Assembly: GCF_030035675.1 (NCBI RefSeq)
Contig: NC_084487.1
Span: 30,794,474 to 30,858,473 of the forward strand
Reading direction: 5' to 3'
DNA length: 64,000 nucleotides
DNA from: Rhineura floridana
Taxonomy: Eukaryota; Chordata; Lepidosauria; Squamata; Rhineuridae
The notes beneath the pieces were generated by a model that saw only the letters and a list, made by a program, of their open reading frames with translations, made no database searches and had not been told where the DNA came from. This document shows positions 22,635-33,712 of this stretch, one piece after another (position 1 is the first letter of the stretch; each line of letters opens with the position of its first letter). A program made the position numbers and the translations under genes.

Positions 22635-24890
22635 CTTCTCCCCCCTGCATTGCCACATGGCAAAATGCTTTTAAAACTGAGTGGATGTGGTAACACCCCC
22701 TATGACACCTGAACCTACAAGACCAGCCCCCTTTCCTGTGAATGCACAGGATCAAGGGTTCTTACTTGCTCCCCTTTCCCTGTTGGCTATTCAGAGGCCT
22801 TATATGCGAGATGTGAGCCCACCTCAGATTGCATGCTTCCAACATGAGTTGTCTGAATAGGCAGATTGAATGGTTAGAGACCCCATCCATGTATTCTTGG
22901 GTCTTGGGAGGTATCAGGAAAATTAATGAAGAGTTGACAGTGGAATCCTTATAATGTGCTATTTATTTCTTGCTTATAAATTCCTGCATTACAAATAAAG
23001 CTATTGGTGGCCATAGCCAGAGAATCAGAATCTCAGATCATACACATCACATTGCAGGGGATGTACACCAATCATGTTACAAGTCATAACAGTACATGTC
23101 ATACATTACGTTATATTATTTTTCAGCACAGTCATTAATGGACTTATCTCACTCTTGCTGTGTGTGGATCATCAACATACAGAGCAGCATTCTTATGACC
23201 AGGCATAAAGCACTGGTTATCATGGCCTGTCTGCCTTATATAGCTGTTTATTATTTAAAGGTCCCATCTGTAGATCTCAGAGGGATTGTGTACAGTGTGC
23301 TGACTGTGAATACTTCTGGAGGCTGCTCCTTGGTGAAGAGCCTTGATGAGATACTGGACTTAACTAACTCAAGGCCAACTCACTCAAAGTTGGTGCATCC
23401 GTTCGGACACTCTTGTTGTCTGGACCAGGCTGTAAAATCTGTGTGCTGCTGAAGACATGGCTGCAGCCATCATAGCTGGTAGGTTTCGTGGTCGCTTATC
23501 TGATGTTTACATGAACAGATAGTATGTTAGCTGGCCTCCTAGAAATGGGGGGAAAGGGAGTGTGAAAGGAAAGAAACCCTTTAAAAAATGGCTTGTGTTT
23601 TACTATGGAGAAATCTGCACACCTTTCCATCTGTTATTACTACATACTTCATCTGGCACTAGAGAGCTTGTGAGGAACAAAATCCGTAAGACCAGAGGAA
23701 GCCTATAACACACCTTGAAAACACCAGCCTGCCTGAACCACGTGATCATCATTTGAGGCCAGCAGTGGTGGGGTAGCAAAGGCAGGACAGCAGTGCTCAC
23801 CTGGCTTCCAGGAGCTGAGTGTTGCTGCCTCTTACCCAGAGGTCAGTGTGGTGCATGCACGGTGGCAGAGCCAATCGATCACACCTGCCGCCATGCTTGT
23901 GCTGCAAGGAGCTTCCCCAACCTCTCTCCTTCCCCAACCTCTCTCCTTCCCCTCTCAGTAGGTGGCAGTGATGCTAGGAATCTGGCATCCCGGTGTGCGA
24001 CACTATTCTGCATTTACCACCCCACGGATTGCTTCTGCCTGAAGCTCTCCTCCATATCTCTCTGTCACCTGAAGTTAAGTAGAAGGCTACTGGGGAGAAG
24101 GATTTTTTTTTTAAAAAAAGTTACCGTGGCGTCCCTTCTGTGGAATGCCCTCTCCAGAGAAACTTGCCTGGAGGCTATCTTGTTATTTACTTGGGCGTTT
24201 CAGTGTGTAATGTAACAAAGCAACCCTACGCAGTCAGGGAAGAGAGAATTGAAGGCAGTCAAACCACCAGATCCAAACCCTACTGGGCTTGTCCCCACAG
24301 TGTAGAAAGGAAGGAGTGTAATTTTTTATTTTCTCCCCCCTCCTTTCAGACGCTTTCTAAAACAGGATTTCCCCCTCCCTTTGAGATCAATTGGAGATAA
24401 ATAAATTATGCCCTGGAGTAGTTTTATCTCTGTTCAGGGAACATGGTGGAGGGAGGAGAGTTTGTTTGTTTGGTTTTTAGTTTTTATTAGGTAAAGTATA
24501 CGTAAGAGTAATGATACTTCTTCAGAGAAAAATTATATAACCTGACAAAGAATAACACACAACAAAAAAACAGCACTATACTAGGGTTGTAAGCAACTAA
24601 ATCATATCAAGAGACTCATTGGAATGAATGAACGTGACTAGCTGAAGTCCATTAATAAGGATGCATCTACTCTGAGCAAAACCTACTCCAATACAACCCT
24701 AAGAGTCTTGCTACTAAATTCTATAGTGAATTCCTAAATAGAATATCTCCTTACTTTAGTTCATGCGGTTGTAAAACCATATTGTATTTTTGAAAATGAG
24801 AAGCTTGTCTCATAATAGTCAATAAAAGAAAACCAGTTTCTCATGAATTAGTCCTGTTGTCGCCTCTTTCCTCTTGTTCTGATAGACTGT
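22635..24890. other. No gene seen; faint repeat traces
   Basis: A 2.2-kb stretch without recognised coding exons. 23,905-23,955 has a short tandem (ccccaacctctctcctt twice). 24,650-24,700 resembles the ctactctgagcaaaacct motif of old amniote repeats. The 140-residue frame at 23,793-24,215 has no recognised domain. Confidence 0.4.
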
Positions 24891-24899
24891 GTGAGTTTG

Positions 24900-25250
24900 G
24901 CTGTTAAGAATTGCACTGGCTGCCAGTTAGCTATTGGGCTAAGTTCAAGGTGCTGGTTTTGGTGTATAAAGCCCTATACAGCTTTGGGTTAGCCTGTGGA
25001 GAGGGAGATCTGAAACATGTCCATTGGGACATCTTCCCAGGAATCCTAGGATTCTGTTCTAAGTCACCTTGATTGTGATTTTAGCTCTTTTGCGGGGTTT
25101 GGGGTTTGATTTCAATTGCTGTTTTTCAGTTTTATGGCTTCGTTTTCAATTGCTGCACCTGCTGTTTTATTTTAATTTTAATTTTGCCGTGATATTGGTT
25201 CTATTGTTTTCTTCTATGATGCCTTGAGAGATTTAGCTGAAGACTAGCAT
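24900..25250 (+). mobile_element. L2-clade 3' fragment, decayed
   Basis: AATTGCACTGGCTGCCAGTT and AAGTTCAAGGTGCTGGTTTT to TATAAAGCCC correspond to the LHWLP..FKVLVLTYKAL segment seen at 59.4-59.5 kb. A T-rich remnant UTR follows. Confidence 0.7.
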
Positions 25251-25394
25251 AGAACACATTTATAAACAAGCCAACAATTGAGTTCCTGCAAACATGCCCT
25301 CTGAGTATTCACAAAGAATGTGTGTGTGGGAGGGGGAGTTGCTTCTTCCACCCACGGCTGAGGACTCTCTTGCCCCCAAGGTCTTCTGCAGCTC

Positions 25395-25820
25395 TTAAGC
25401 CCTTCAGTGCAGTCATTGTGCAAACCAATAAAGTTTTTCTCCTGCTCTCATAGTACTAGAACCTCAGGCCATCCAATAAAACTCGATGCTGGAAGACAGC
25501 ACATATTTAAATTATGGAATATGCTACCGCAAGATGCAGAGATAGTCAGCAACTTGGATGGTTTCAAAAGATTAGACAAATTCATGGAGGATAAGGATGT
25601 CGGTGGCTACTAGCCACAATGGCTACATTCTCCTTCCACTGTCAGAGGCAGTATGTCTCTGAATACCAGTTGCTGGGAATCACAAGTGGGGAGAGTGCTG
25701 CGGCACTCAGCTCCTGTTTATGGGCTTCCTATAGGCATCTGACTGGCCAATGTCAGAACACAATACTGGACTAGAAGGGCCTTGGGCCTCATCCAGCGGG
25801 GGTCTTCTGTTGTTCTTCTG
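25395..25820 (+). mobile_element. CR1 LINE 3' end
   Basis: The frame 25,407-25,613 reads KFFSCSHSTRTSGHPIKL.. and NLDGFKRLDKFMEDKDVGGY, the CR1 C-terminus, ending at the TAG after GGCTAC. The 3' UTR CACAATGGCTACATTCTCCT to GGGCCTCATCCAGCGGG follows, then a TTGTTCTTCTGTTG remnant of the terminal repeats. Confidence 0.88.
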
Positions 25821-25964
25821 TTGTCTCCATCTTTTTGGCTTCTTGACAGATGGCCTGCAGACAAGGGATAATAGGTGCATGTGAGGACCTGCTCAAGCAG
25901 AATCAAGGTGGGAACACACAACAATTCAAGTCTGGGTGCTCACATAGTCCAATACCCTGCTTCA

Positions 25965-26243
25965 GTTTTTGTCACCCTGGGCTCCTTCTGGGAGGAAGGG
26001 CAGGATATAAATTAAATAGTTATTAGGTGTTGCACTAGGGTCTGGGAGACCAGGGTTTGAATCCCCGCTCAACCATGAAGCTCACTGGGTGACCTTGGGC
26101 CGGTCACTGCCTTTCAGCCAAACCCACCTCATAGGGTTGTTGTGGGGATTAAATGAGGAGGGGGAGAACCATGTATGCCACCTTGAGCTCCTTGCAGAAA
26201 AGGTGGGATGTAAATGCAATAAATAAATAAATAAATAAAATAA
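25965..26243 (+). mobile_element. tRNA-headed SINE with LINE-like tail, preceded by a LINE tail scrap
   Basis: 25,965-26,012 is a TGGGCTCCTTCTGGGAGGAA LINE-tail scrap. From about 26,020 a tRNA-like head (GGGAGACCAGGGTTTGAATC, a clear B box) runs through ACCATGAAGCTCACTGGGTG and CCTCATAGGGTTGTTGTGGG to CACCTTGAGCTCCTTGCAGA and (AAAT)n. The head is the Sauria SINE type but the tail is of L2/CR1 kind, so this is a different SINE family. A second, interrupted copy is at 27,055-27,415. Confidence 0.75.
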
Positions 26244-26509
26244 TTGTTCACCCTATCTTTAATTCAAAGGAGAAACTTAAAAATGGTCTGGCCTATCACA
26301 GATCCCTGGCACAAACTTATGAAGCTTTGGAGCCTGCCCTTCATTTGTAAAACACGTTCACACAAACATCAGGCCCAGAGGATCTGTGCACAGAAAGGGG
26401 AGGAGACTTATTTTCCACCCATTCACTCACACACAAACACACACTGTAGCTTGGAGGTGGTGGTGTAAGGCGATGTAGTAGAAAGTTGGAAACTACCAAA
26501 CCTGATTCC

Positions 26510-26800
26510 ATAAACCAAGGGTTGGAAACATTTCTCAACCTAAGGGCCACATTCCATAATAGGCAAGCTTTGGGGGGGGGTACATGCCAATGGTGGGTGG
26601 GGCCAGAGACAAAAATTGGGTGGGGACAATGACTGTGATTCATATTTTTGTATCATAGTCTATATTCCAGCCAGGCAAAATTCAGAGGTTCTTACACACA
26701 CACACACACACACATCCCTCCATCCTCTAGGCAAGCAAGAGGTGTTATTACGGTTGAAGGACACATTCCACCCAGGTAAAAGCACTTGAGCTGGGCCAGG
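26510..26800. repeat. Dispersed hAT-like repeat
   Basis: AACCAAGGGTTGGAAACATT, a GGTGGGTGGGGCC-like block, (CA)n and AGGCAAGCAAGAGG are shared in the same order with 43,308-43,530. Class not certain. Confidence 0.55.
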
Positions 26801-27054
26801 GAGGATGCATAGGACACTGCCTTATACTGAGCCAGACCTCTTGGCACAGTAACTCTAGAAAGAAGGGAACAGGGTAGCCACTGCTATTGCTCCTTAAATA
26901 GTATTATGCACCAGAAGCATTGTCAGGGTCTAGGGGGATTGAGCCCTGAGTCTTTTGCCCTAGGTCCTGAACCTCCCCTCTCCCTGCCCCTACTCCATCC
27001 TCTTCTGTAAAAAGTGCCATTGAGATCCTAGCCATAGCAGTTGGGGTGATAATG

Positions 27055-27415
27055 GTGGAGAAGTTCATTGTGACCATGAAACTTACTGGGTGCCCACGGG
27101 CCAAGCACTCCCTTGCAGCTAGCCCACCTCATAGGGTTGTTGTGAGGAGGAATATAGGAAAAGGACTCATACCGAGTCCATCCAGCTCAGTGTTGTCCAC
27201 ACTGACTGGCAGCAACTCTCCAGAATTTCAGGCAGGGAATTCCTCTCAGCCCTACCTGGAGGTGCTGGGGAGAGATGCCTCCTGCCGGAAACCTTGGAGA
27301 GCTGTTGCCAGTCAGTGTAGACAATACTGAGCTAAATATGTACAAATGTTTATATTGTTGTAATCTGCCCTGGGCTCATGCTAAGGGCAGGTAAGAAACC
27401 GAATACATGAATAAA
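27055..27415 (+). mobile_element. SINE copy split by an inverted pair of alanine-type SINE pieces
   Basis: 27,060-27,150 matches the middle of the 26,020 SINE (ACCATGAAACTTACTGGGTG, CCTCATAGGGTTGTTGTGAG). 27,160-27,265 is a minus-strand alanine-type SINE tail, and 27,266-27,335 is the plus-strand equivalent, so the two face each other. Then GTAATCTGCCCTGGGCTCAT to ATACATGAATAAAT supplies the LINE-like tail. Confidence 0.65.
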
Positions 27416-27715
27416 TTTGGGTCCTAAAATCTATGATTATCTCTGAGTGAGGGAGTGGGTGAAAAATGTTTTGAAATTTTCCCTTTCATTCTCAGGTAGG
27501 CTGGAGAAGCCATTGGTAGCACTGAATGACTGTGAAGCATTTATTTAAAGTATATGTTTATTTTCTTGATAGCTGAAGACAGTCTGGGGACTTCTTGAGA
27601 TGGTATCTCAGTGAGGAATGCAAAGTCAAATTCCACATTCCCTTTGATAAGGCCGCCTGACTTGCTTTGCCTGTCGTGGCATGTTTATGCAAGAGAATAA
27701 TTGAAAATGCAGAGT

Positions 27716-28004
27716 TCATTTCATGATACTGGTTGAATGTTTCCAGTCTTGTTTCCATCAATCTTTCTTTTTTATTTTTCATTTAAAGTTCTTCTTTACT
27801 TGGCAGCAAAGACTGTCCAGAATTTTATGGGCTCTAGTTCATGAGCCCAACCAGCCAAAAGAAAAGATCATCATCCTCTTGTGCCTGTGAAAAAAGTATT
27901 CCCATCCAAATTGTCAGGCTGCAGCAATCCATGCCAAAGAACAACATGCAGGAGCCTAAAGAACATTGAGTTCCTTTCTCTGAAGCCCTGCGCTGAGCTT
28001 GTTC
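27716..28004. repeat. Local direct duplication, copy A
   Basis: 289 bp nearly identical to 29,961-30,251 in the same orientation (GGTTGAATGTTTCCAGTCTT, GCAAAGACTGTCCAGA, GGGCTCTAGTTCATGAGCCC, AAAGAACATTGAGTTCCTTT). It has no TIRs, tRNA-like head or LINE tail, and no other copy is in the window, which favours a local duplication. Confidence 0.9.
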
Positions 28005-28150
28005 TACAAGGCAGAGCCTAGATTCTCTGCTAGCTCCCCACAGTAGTCTTACTTCACGCTAATGAAGTTGGCTGGGCTCTGTAAACTGAATTATCCCCCA
28101 CAATAGTTTGATCAAATTTCAAATTCAGATGCTGCCAGACTCCTAACAAA

Positions 28151-29281
28151 GGGCTCATCCAGACGACTGCAAAATGTGTGACACGCCCGTTATGTGTGTT
28201 CATTATTTTTCGGTTGTCCAAATGACGTCTCGCGCTGTTACGCATTTTCGCGGGTTAAATCCGCTCCTTGCAATACCGGCAAAAATGCGATTTGCTGTTT
28301 AAAATTGGGAATATCCACTGTGCCTTCAGGAGTTAGGATGCAATACTGCGGACTTTACAGCTGATGGGCGGTTCTTGGGCGTTTCCCCTTGCCCCTTCTC
28401 CTCATTCCAGCCAATCACGTATCTGCACTTTTGCGCATGTGTGAGAATAAGCCCGGGAAAATTGAACCAATCATCGCAATGGTGGGGTGTTGGGGGGGGT
28501 CTGCAACTACTGCTCAGATGCATTTTATTATTTGCCAGCCTGCAAACTGGGTGAGATCTGCAATGCACAGCAAGCGAGAAAGGGGGGATGGTCGGTTTCA
28601 GTCTGCCTCCAAAAGCCTTGTCAATTTCATTCTACTTGCTGGGGTTTTTGCTTCAAATCAGAAAAGCATACATTCTTTAAGTGTAATATCGCAAATGCAA
28701 ACAAGAAGAGGGCTTCTGGTCGGTTTTACACCTGCTCCAGAAAGCTTTGTCAATTTCATTTTCCGGGAAGGAAAGGGAGGAGTGGAGGTGACATGTTTCT
28801 TGCTTTTTTGGAGAAATAAGTGCATTGCCAGCATGTGTATCTCCTTAAATATCAATAAAGGCAGAAAAGCATACATTCGTTTAAGTGTAATATCGCAAAT
28901 GCAAACAAGAAAAGGCTTCTGGTGGGTTTCAAGCCTGCTCCGGAAACCTTTGTCAATTTCATGGGAAGGCAGGCGTGAAATCGACCAGCAGCCTTTCCTT
29001 CCCAGGCTAGAACTCCTTTACAGCCATATTGTGCTTTGATGCAAAGGGGGAGAGGAGCATACGTAATTTTTTTGCTGACCAATTGGTTGATAGGGGGAGG
29101 TTTTAGAGGCGGAGCTTGGAAAAAGCGAAAAGAATGTAGGGGTCTTACCGCTGCGTGTGCGGGTGCAAAAAAATGTTTTATTTTAATTGGGAAAGAGTGA
29201 ACTAAAAGGCAAAGTGAGGACTATCAGATGACAAACCAAATATGGAAACCGTGGATTATCCCGCTCCATTTGGATAAGCCC
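28151..29281. mobile_element. 1.1-kb non-autonomous TIR element with internal repeats
   Basis: Ends GGCTCATCCAGA and TTTGGATAAGCC are inverted repeats, flanked by CAAAG on each side if the element is taken as 28,152-29,280. The interior has a roughly 95-bp block given twice (about 28,668-28,762 and 28,862-28,961; GTGTAATATCGCAAATGCAA, then TTTGTCAATTTCAT), with a part-copy near 28,585-28,632. A 216-residue open frame crosses it but just restates the DNA repeats and has no transposase motif. The right-hand 250 bp recur at about 50,705-50,955. Confidence 0.7.
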
Positions 29282-29284
29282 AAA

Positions 29285-29960
29285 GATGCCAGTGGTGGCA
29301 AAACCGGGTCTGAATGCCTCTCTCCCCACCATGCAATACCCTGGACTAAGCTCCTGTGGACCCCTAAACCCTGCCTCTCTGTCTTATTCCCTTCCCCTAA
29401 CCCTCCCTGAGGCAGGAAAGGGCAGGAGCTGAGCCAGGGAGGAGAGAGAACTTGCAAGAAGCCTCTGCACAAGGCATCTTTTTCCTTCCTGATGCCTATA
29501 ATGCTGCCATGGCAGCATCCGAAGCAGCCTAGTAGTAGGGGGAGGGGGAATAGGGCACCCCCCCCAAGCTGTGCTTCACCCCCTCTAGAATTTTTTGGGG
29601 AAATACCTTCTTTTTAATTTGTGACATGGCAGACAATGACAACCTCCATTTAAAGAATAACAGCTTGTTTTAAGAACAGCAGCAATTTAAGAATAGAACC
29701 CTCTGAAAACTTCAGTGAATAAGACAGGGCGAGTGCACAACCAAAGCATCATCCGGAAGAGCCCACAAAAGTCTGCTCTCTCAAGACTTTCCCTGACTGA
29801 GGGTGGATTTTGCATGATCACAATCGCCCTATCATTACCTAAGTGATCCTGAAAAAAACAGCCCGTATAGGAACATGACCCTTGAAGAGTTAAATATTAG
29901 AAATTTGTATTATGGGCTACAGTTAGACTCCACCCCTTGGACTTTCCTTTGCTCTGTGTT
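29285..29960. other. No feature seen
   Basis: Slightly GC-richer left part, AT-rich right part; no repeat or gene recognised. Confidence 0.45.
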
Positions 29961-30251
29961 TTCATTTTCATGATACAGGTTGAATGTTTCCAGTCTTGTT
30001 TCCACCAATCTTTCTTTTTTATTTTTCATTTAAAGTTCTTCTTGGCAGCAAAGACTGTCCAGACTTTTATGGGCTCTAGTTCATGAGCCCAACCAGCCAA
30101 AAGAAAAGAAAAGATCATCATCCTCTTGTGCTTGTGAAAAAAGTATTCCCATCCAAATTGTCAGGCTGCAGAAATCCATGCCAAAGAATAACATGCAGGA
30201 GTCTAAAGAACATTGAGTTCCTTTCTCTGAAGCCCTGTGCTGAGTTTGTTC
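29961..30251. repeat. Local direct duplication, copy B
   Basis: Partner of 27,716-28,004. By eye it differs by roughly 15-20 substitutions plus a few small indels (for example TACTTGG shortened, and an AAAAG unit added). Similarity stops at CTGAG(C/T)TTGTTC. Confidence 0.9.
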
Positions 30252-30865
30252 ACCTGAATGAACCTTGTGGGCCACTGAGAACTGTGGCATTCAGGTGGCT
30301 CACGGTGTGTCTGTAAAAATACAATTAAAAATTCTACGTCTAACACAGTACATTGCAATTGCTACAACAGGCAGAACAATCATTAATTGGTCTGCCAAGA
30401 TCCTCAGCAATTTTCAAGTGATCCATGGAGAAAAATCATTTGGGAAGAAAGCACGCCCGGGAAGCCAGCGAGCCGCCTCCTCCCACCTCCACCCCCTGAC
30501 AGTGCAGCAAGCCAACAACAGGGCGACTCTGAGGGGGAGGCAAGAGGACTGCAGGCCGCCGCCACCACTATCATTGCTGCCGCCATCCAGAGGCCCCGTG
30601 GCTTTTCAATGGAGGAGCAGCCCCGCAGCAGCAGCAGCATTCGCCATTTCGTATAAGATTTCTAAACTGTCTGAGGAGTTTTTTCTCCTCATCGCAATCA
30701 GCAATTTGAAAAGGCCAGAATTGTCAAAACAATGTCTTGAAGCAGGAAGGTGACATTCACACACTGAAAATAAATTCTATTTCTTTAACAAATGTGTGTT
30801 CGACTTATTTTCTTTCGAGATCTCTCCCCCCCACCCCTGCTTCTTTGCCAATGTTAAGCAAGCCG
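30252..30865. other. GC-rich island with CAG run, no recognised gene
   Basis: About 30,445-30,655 is markedly GC-rich and CpG-bearing against an AT-rich background, with a CAGCAGCAGCAGCA run. Two open frames (162 and 89 residues, plus strand) cross it but look like composition effects. It could be a displaced promoter or 5' exon piece; I cannot identify it. Confidence 0.35.
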
Positions 30866-30867
30866 GA

Positions 30868-31060
30868 AGGGCCGTAGCTCAGTGATAGAGCATCTGCCTT
30901 GCATGTAGAAGGTCTTAAGTTCAATCCCCAGCATCTCCAGGTAGGTCAGGGAGAGACTCGTGCCTGAAACCCTGGAGAGCCCCTGACAGTCAGTGCTGAC
31001 AGTCCTGAGCTAGATGGGCCAATGATCTGACTTGGCATAAGGCAGCTTCTGATGTTCCTA
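30868..31060 (+). mobile_element. Alanine-tRNA-like SINE
   Basis: The head GGGCCGTAGCTCAGTGATAG with CTTGCATGTAGAAGG and GTTCAATCCCCAGCATCTCC is the best-preserved A/B box pair of this family here. The tail is GAGCTAGATGGGCCAATGAT to TGATGTTCCTA. Confidence 0.9.
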
Positions 31061-31062
31061 TA

Positions 31063-31289
31063 CAGTAGGGCTCCACTCATATGGCGGGTTACGTTTAGGA
31101 CCCCTGCTGAAAAGCGAAAACTGCTGAAAAGCGGAAGTCATTGAATAGAATGGCGTGCGACGCCTGAAAACCGCCATAAAAGTGGAACAAGCACCGTATG
31201 AGTGGGGCTTTAGTCTAATTGCGTCTAATTGAGACCGCAGCATTAGAGAAGTGCCGTAAAGTGAAGCGCTGTAAAGCGGGGCCCTACTG
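31063..31289. mobile_element. Mariner/pogo-type MITE with TA target
   Basis: CAGTAGGGCTCCACTCATAT at the left and GTAAAGCGGGGCCCTACTG at the right are inverted (CAGTAGGGC core), with TA on both sides (31,061-31,062 and 31,290-31,291). Internal inverted matches include AAAGCGGAAG/AGTGAAGCGC. 227 bp, no ORF. The TA target fits Tc1/mariner or pogo-like transposases. Confidence 0.8.
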
Positions 31290-31291
31290 TA

Positions 31292-31764
31292 CATAATTTG
31301 GAGAGGAAAACATCATGAAATAGAAAAAAATACTGGTTTTTTTAGCTTTTTTCATTCCTGTCCCCTCCACCCATCTGTAATTTGTACATATGTCCTGCCC
31401 ATCCTTTCAGAATACTGGCCTACCTTACAGGACTGTTGTACCATTGATAAGATCATGTATGCGATGCCTGGCACTCTGAAGGCCCTGACACTGAGAGTAG
31501 GTCAGATGGAATTACTGTCATGTCGCCTGTGTCAGTTCCCCAGTAGGACCCAGTACCATCTTCTCTGTGTACCACTGATGGACGGGTGTTCTGCAGTGAT
31601 GTGAGAAAGGAAGACTTCTACGCATATTCAGCCAAATGTGCTTCAAACTCTCCTTTAGATCTTCCCACATGAGCAAGGTCAGGATGGAGCCAGTGCATGT
31701 GGGAACACTGGGAAAATCTCCTGTACATTTTATCCCTCCCACTACCCCACATTTAAATGCCAAC
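31292..31764. other. No feature seen
   Basis: Nothing recognised. Confidence 0.5.
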
Positions 31765-32045
31765 ATAGTAAGGTAGCCATGTCTACTACTTTACAAAGGA
31801 CAGTCCTTGTCTGAAGGACTGCCAGTGGACAGTCCTCTGTCCTCTAAAGAACCCTCAGAAAGGAACCAGGGGCCTTGACGTTGACCATCAACAGTTAGCA
31901 ACAACTCCCTAGCAAACTGAGCAGGCAATACAGGTCATCTGATCACAGTCTTCCCTATTATGGTGCAATGTATCATATTTTTATTTAAATTTCAACAAAT
32001 ATTTCTAAATTTGTATCTCTCCGTTGAGAGTAAAGCATCAACACT
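31765..32045. repeat. Old dispersed repeat (pair with 55,012-55,300)
   Basis: The ordered blocks GTAGCCATGTCTACTACTTT, ATCAACAGTTAG, ACTGAGCAGGC, TGATCACAGTCT and TTTATTTAAATTTCAA recur at 55,012-55,300. No termini recognised. Confidence 0.6.
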
Positions 32046-33260
32046 CATAACAAGAAACCTGAACCAGTGGCAGGCAATAGACAGAAAAGGCAACCTATTC
32101 TTCCCTCACTGATTCCTTCTTTAAAAGTAGCCACTTGCTGATATGCAGATTGTTTTTCTCAGGCTTTACTTCCTTCCTCCTTTATCTTGTTAGTTAGATA
32201 GATGGTGTGTCTAAGTGCCAGCCTCATGATTCTATAATGCCACATATATGCTTGTACTCAGAATCGCTTTATTTCCCACTGGTAATAAACCTTACATTTC
32301 TTTACTTTTTCAACCACCAGACTACTCATTTCTGCATCCTGCTGCAACATATACCAGACACCAATACTCTACATATAAAGTAGCCTATGCAAATTTGATG
32401 CAAACCTGCGCCCTCTTATTGGGTGGTGCGTAACTGGCCAACCCCTTGTTTAACTGTTTGGGTTATTCTTCCCCTCATTTTCTTTGCCCTTGAGCAATTT
32501 TGATCTCTGCATGGAGATAGCAGACCATTTTCTGTCATAGTCATTGACCCTATTCCAGAGCATAATAGACTCACCAATAATAGTAATAATAACTACTACT
32601 ACTACAACAGCAACAGCAGTAACAACCTTGTACATTGCAATGATACATGTACTTTGCATATATATTTATAATAAATTAAAAGCAACATATGATTGTACAT
32701 TGTCTTGATACTTGTTCCAGCCCTACCAGAGAGACTGCATTGCAATAAAATCTTCTGTATTACGGGGGACGCACCAGGGACATCTGCTGTTTTCAGACTG
32801 ATTACTTTGCAAAGCTTTCTCTGTATTGCGTTACATCTTCTTTCCTCAGAAGTGCAAAACTATGTGCTTGGGTGGGGGGTGTCAATGAAGCTAAAGATGA
32901 TGGGATTTGTTTCCTATAAACAGAACAATGCGAAGAACAAATATCCTTTTGGACAATGGCTTACTGAGTAGGTGACTTTTCTTGTTCTTTGGGAGTCTCC
33001 GCTTGCTTGCCCTGCGTAAAGTCAAAATGCCCCTGGGAGTTGCTTTTGTGAACAGAAGCACCCCCTGACTGCCACTTAAAGGATTTCTCTGTGATCTAAG
33101 CAAAGGCACTAGCCTGATAAAATAGGGGCATTCACAGAATGTTCACAGGCATTCAAAGCTGTCAGAAATTACGCACTGACATGGATTTCTTTTGGGTCAG
33201 TGGACTAGAAGGAAGCAGCAGCAAGATATCTGATGGAGTGAAAGCTTGGAACAGCTTCTG
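32046..33260. other. No feature seen
   Basis: About 1.2 kb without recognised elements, apart from short ACT/ACA trinucleotide runs near 32,592-32,625. Confidence 0.45.
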
Positions 33261-33261
33261 C

Positions 33262-33375
33262 AACCAAATGTTGTTGGGCTGCAACTCCCATCAGCTCCAG
33301 CCAGCACAAGCAATGGTCAGGGACGATGGGAGTTCTAATCCAATCACATCTGGAGGGCACCAAGTTGCTCTAGAA
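33262..33375. mobile_element. Fold-back MITE (actcccatcagctcc family)
   Basis: ACCAAATGTTGTTGGGCTGC and AACTCCCATCAGCTCCAGCC pair with GATGGGAGTTCTAATCCAAT and CACATCTGGAGG. Confidence 0.8.
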
Positions 33376-33712
33376 AGTTGGCCTGGAATGTTGCATTCTG
33401 AAAGTAACTCGTGAATCGTATCCTGCTGGTAGGCAGAGTGGGGTGCAAAGTAAGGCACCTTCCTCAGGCAGCAGATGCTGGGGAGTGTCACATCAGAGAG
33501 AGAGTTCTGTAACCTCCTATGTGGTCTTTCCCGTCCTCTTGAGCCGGTGCCCCAGAGGCAGTGATGTGTGCTTGCTGCTGTCCTGGGCTTGCTGGCTGTC
33601 TTGTTTAGTCACCTTTCTCAAACAAATTACAGTCAGTGCAACTGGGAAAGGCTCCTGGCTGCTCTAGCACCTGAACACAGAAGGCATTGTCTACGTGTAT
33701 GTGTTGCTCTGC

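Noticed and set aside
28389-29039. 216-residue open frame, plus strand
   Set aside because: It lies wholly inside a TIR element, its protein repeat just mirrors DNA repeats, and no domain is recognisable.
27716-30251. LTR retrotransposon with 290-bp LTRs
   Set aside because: The repeats lack matching flanks and clear TG..CA ends, and the interior holds only a TIR element with no gag or pol signal.
30868-30945. tRNA-Ala gene
   Set aside because: The head is tRNA-like but the acceptor stem does not close and the SINE body follows; at least eight other copies show the same structure.
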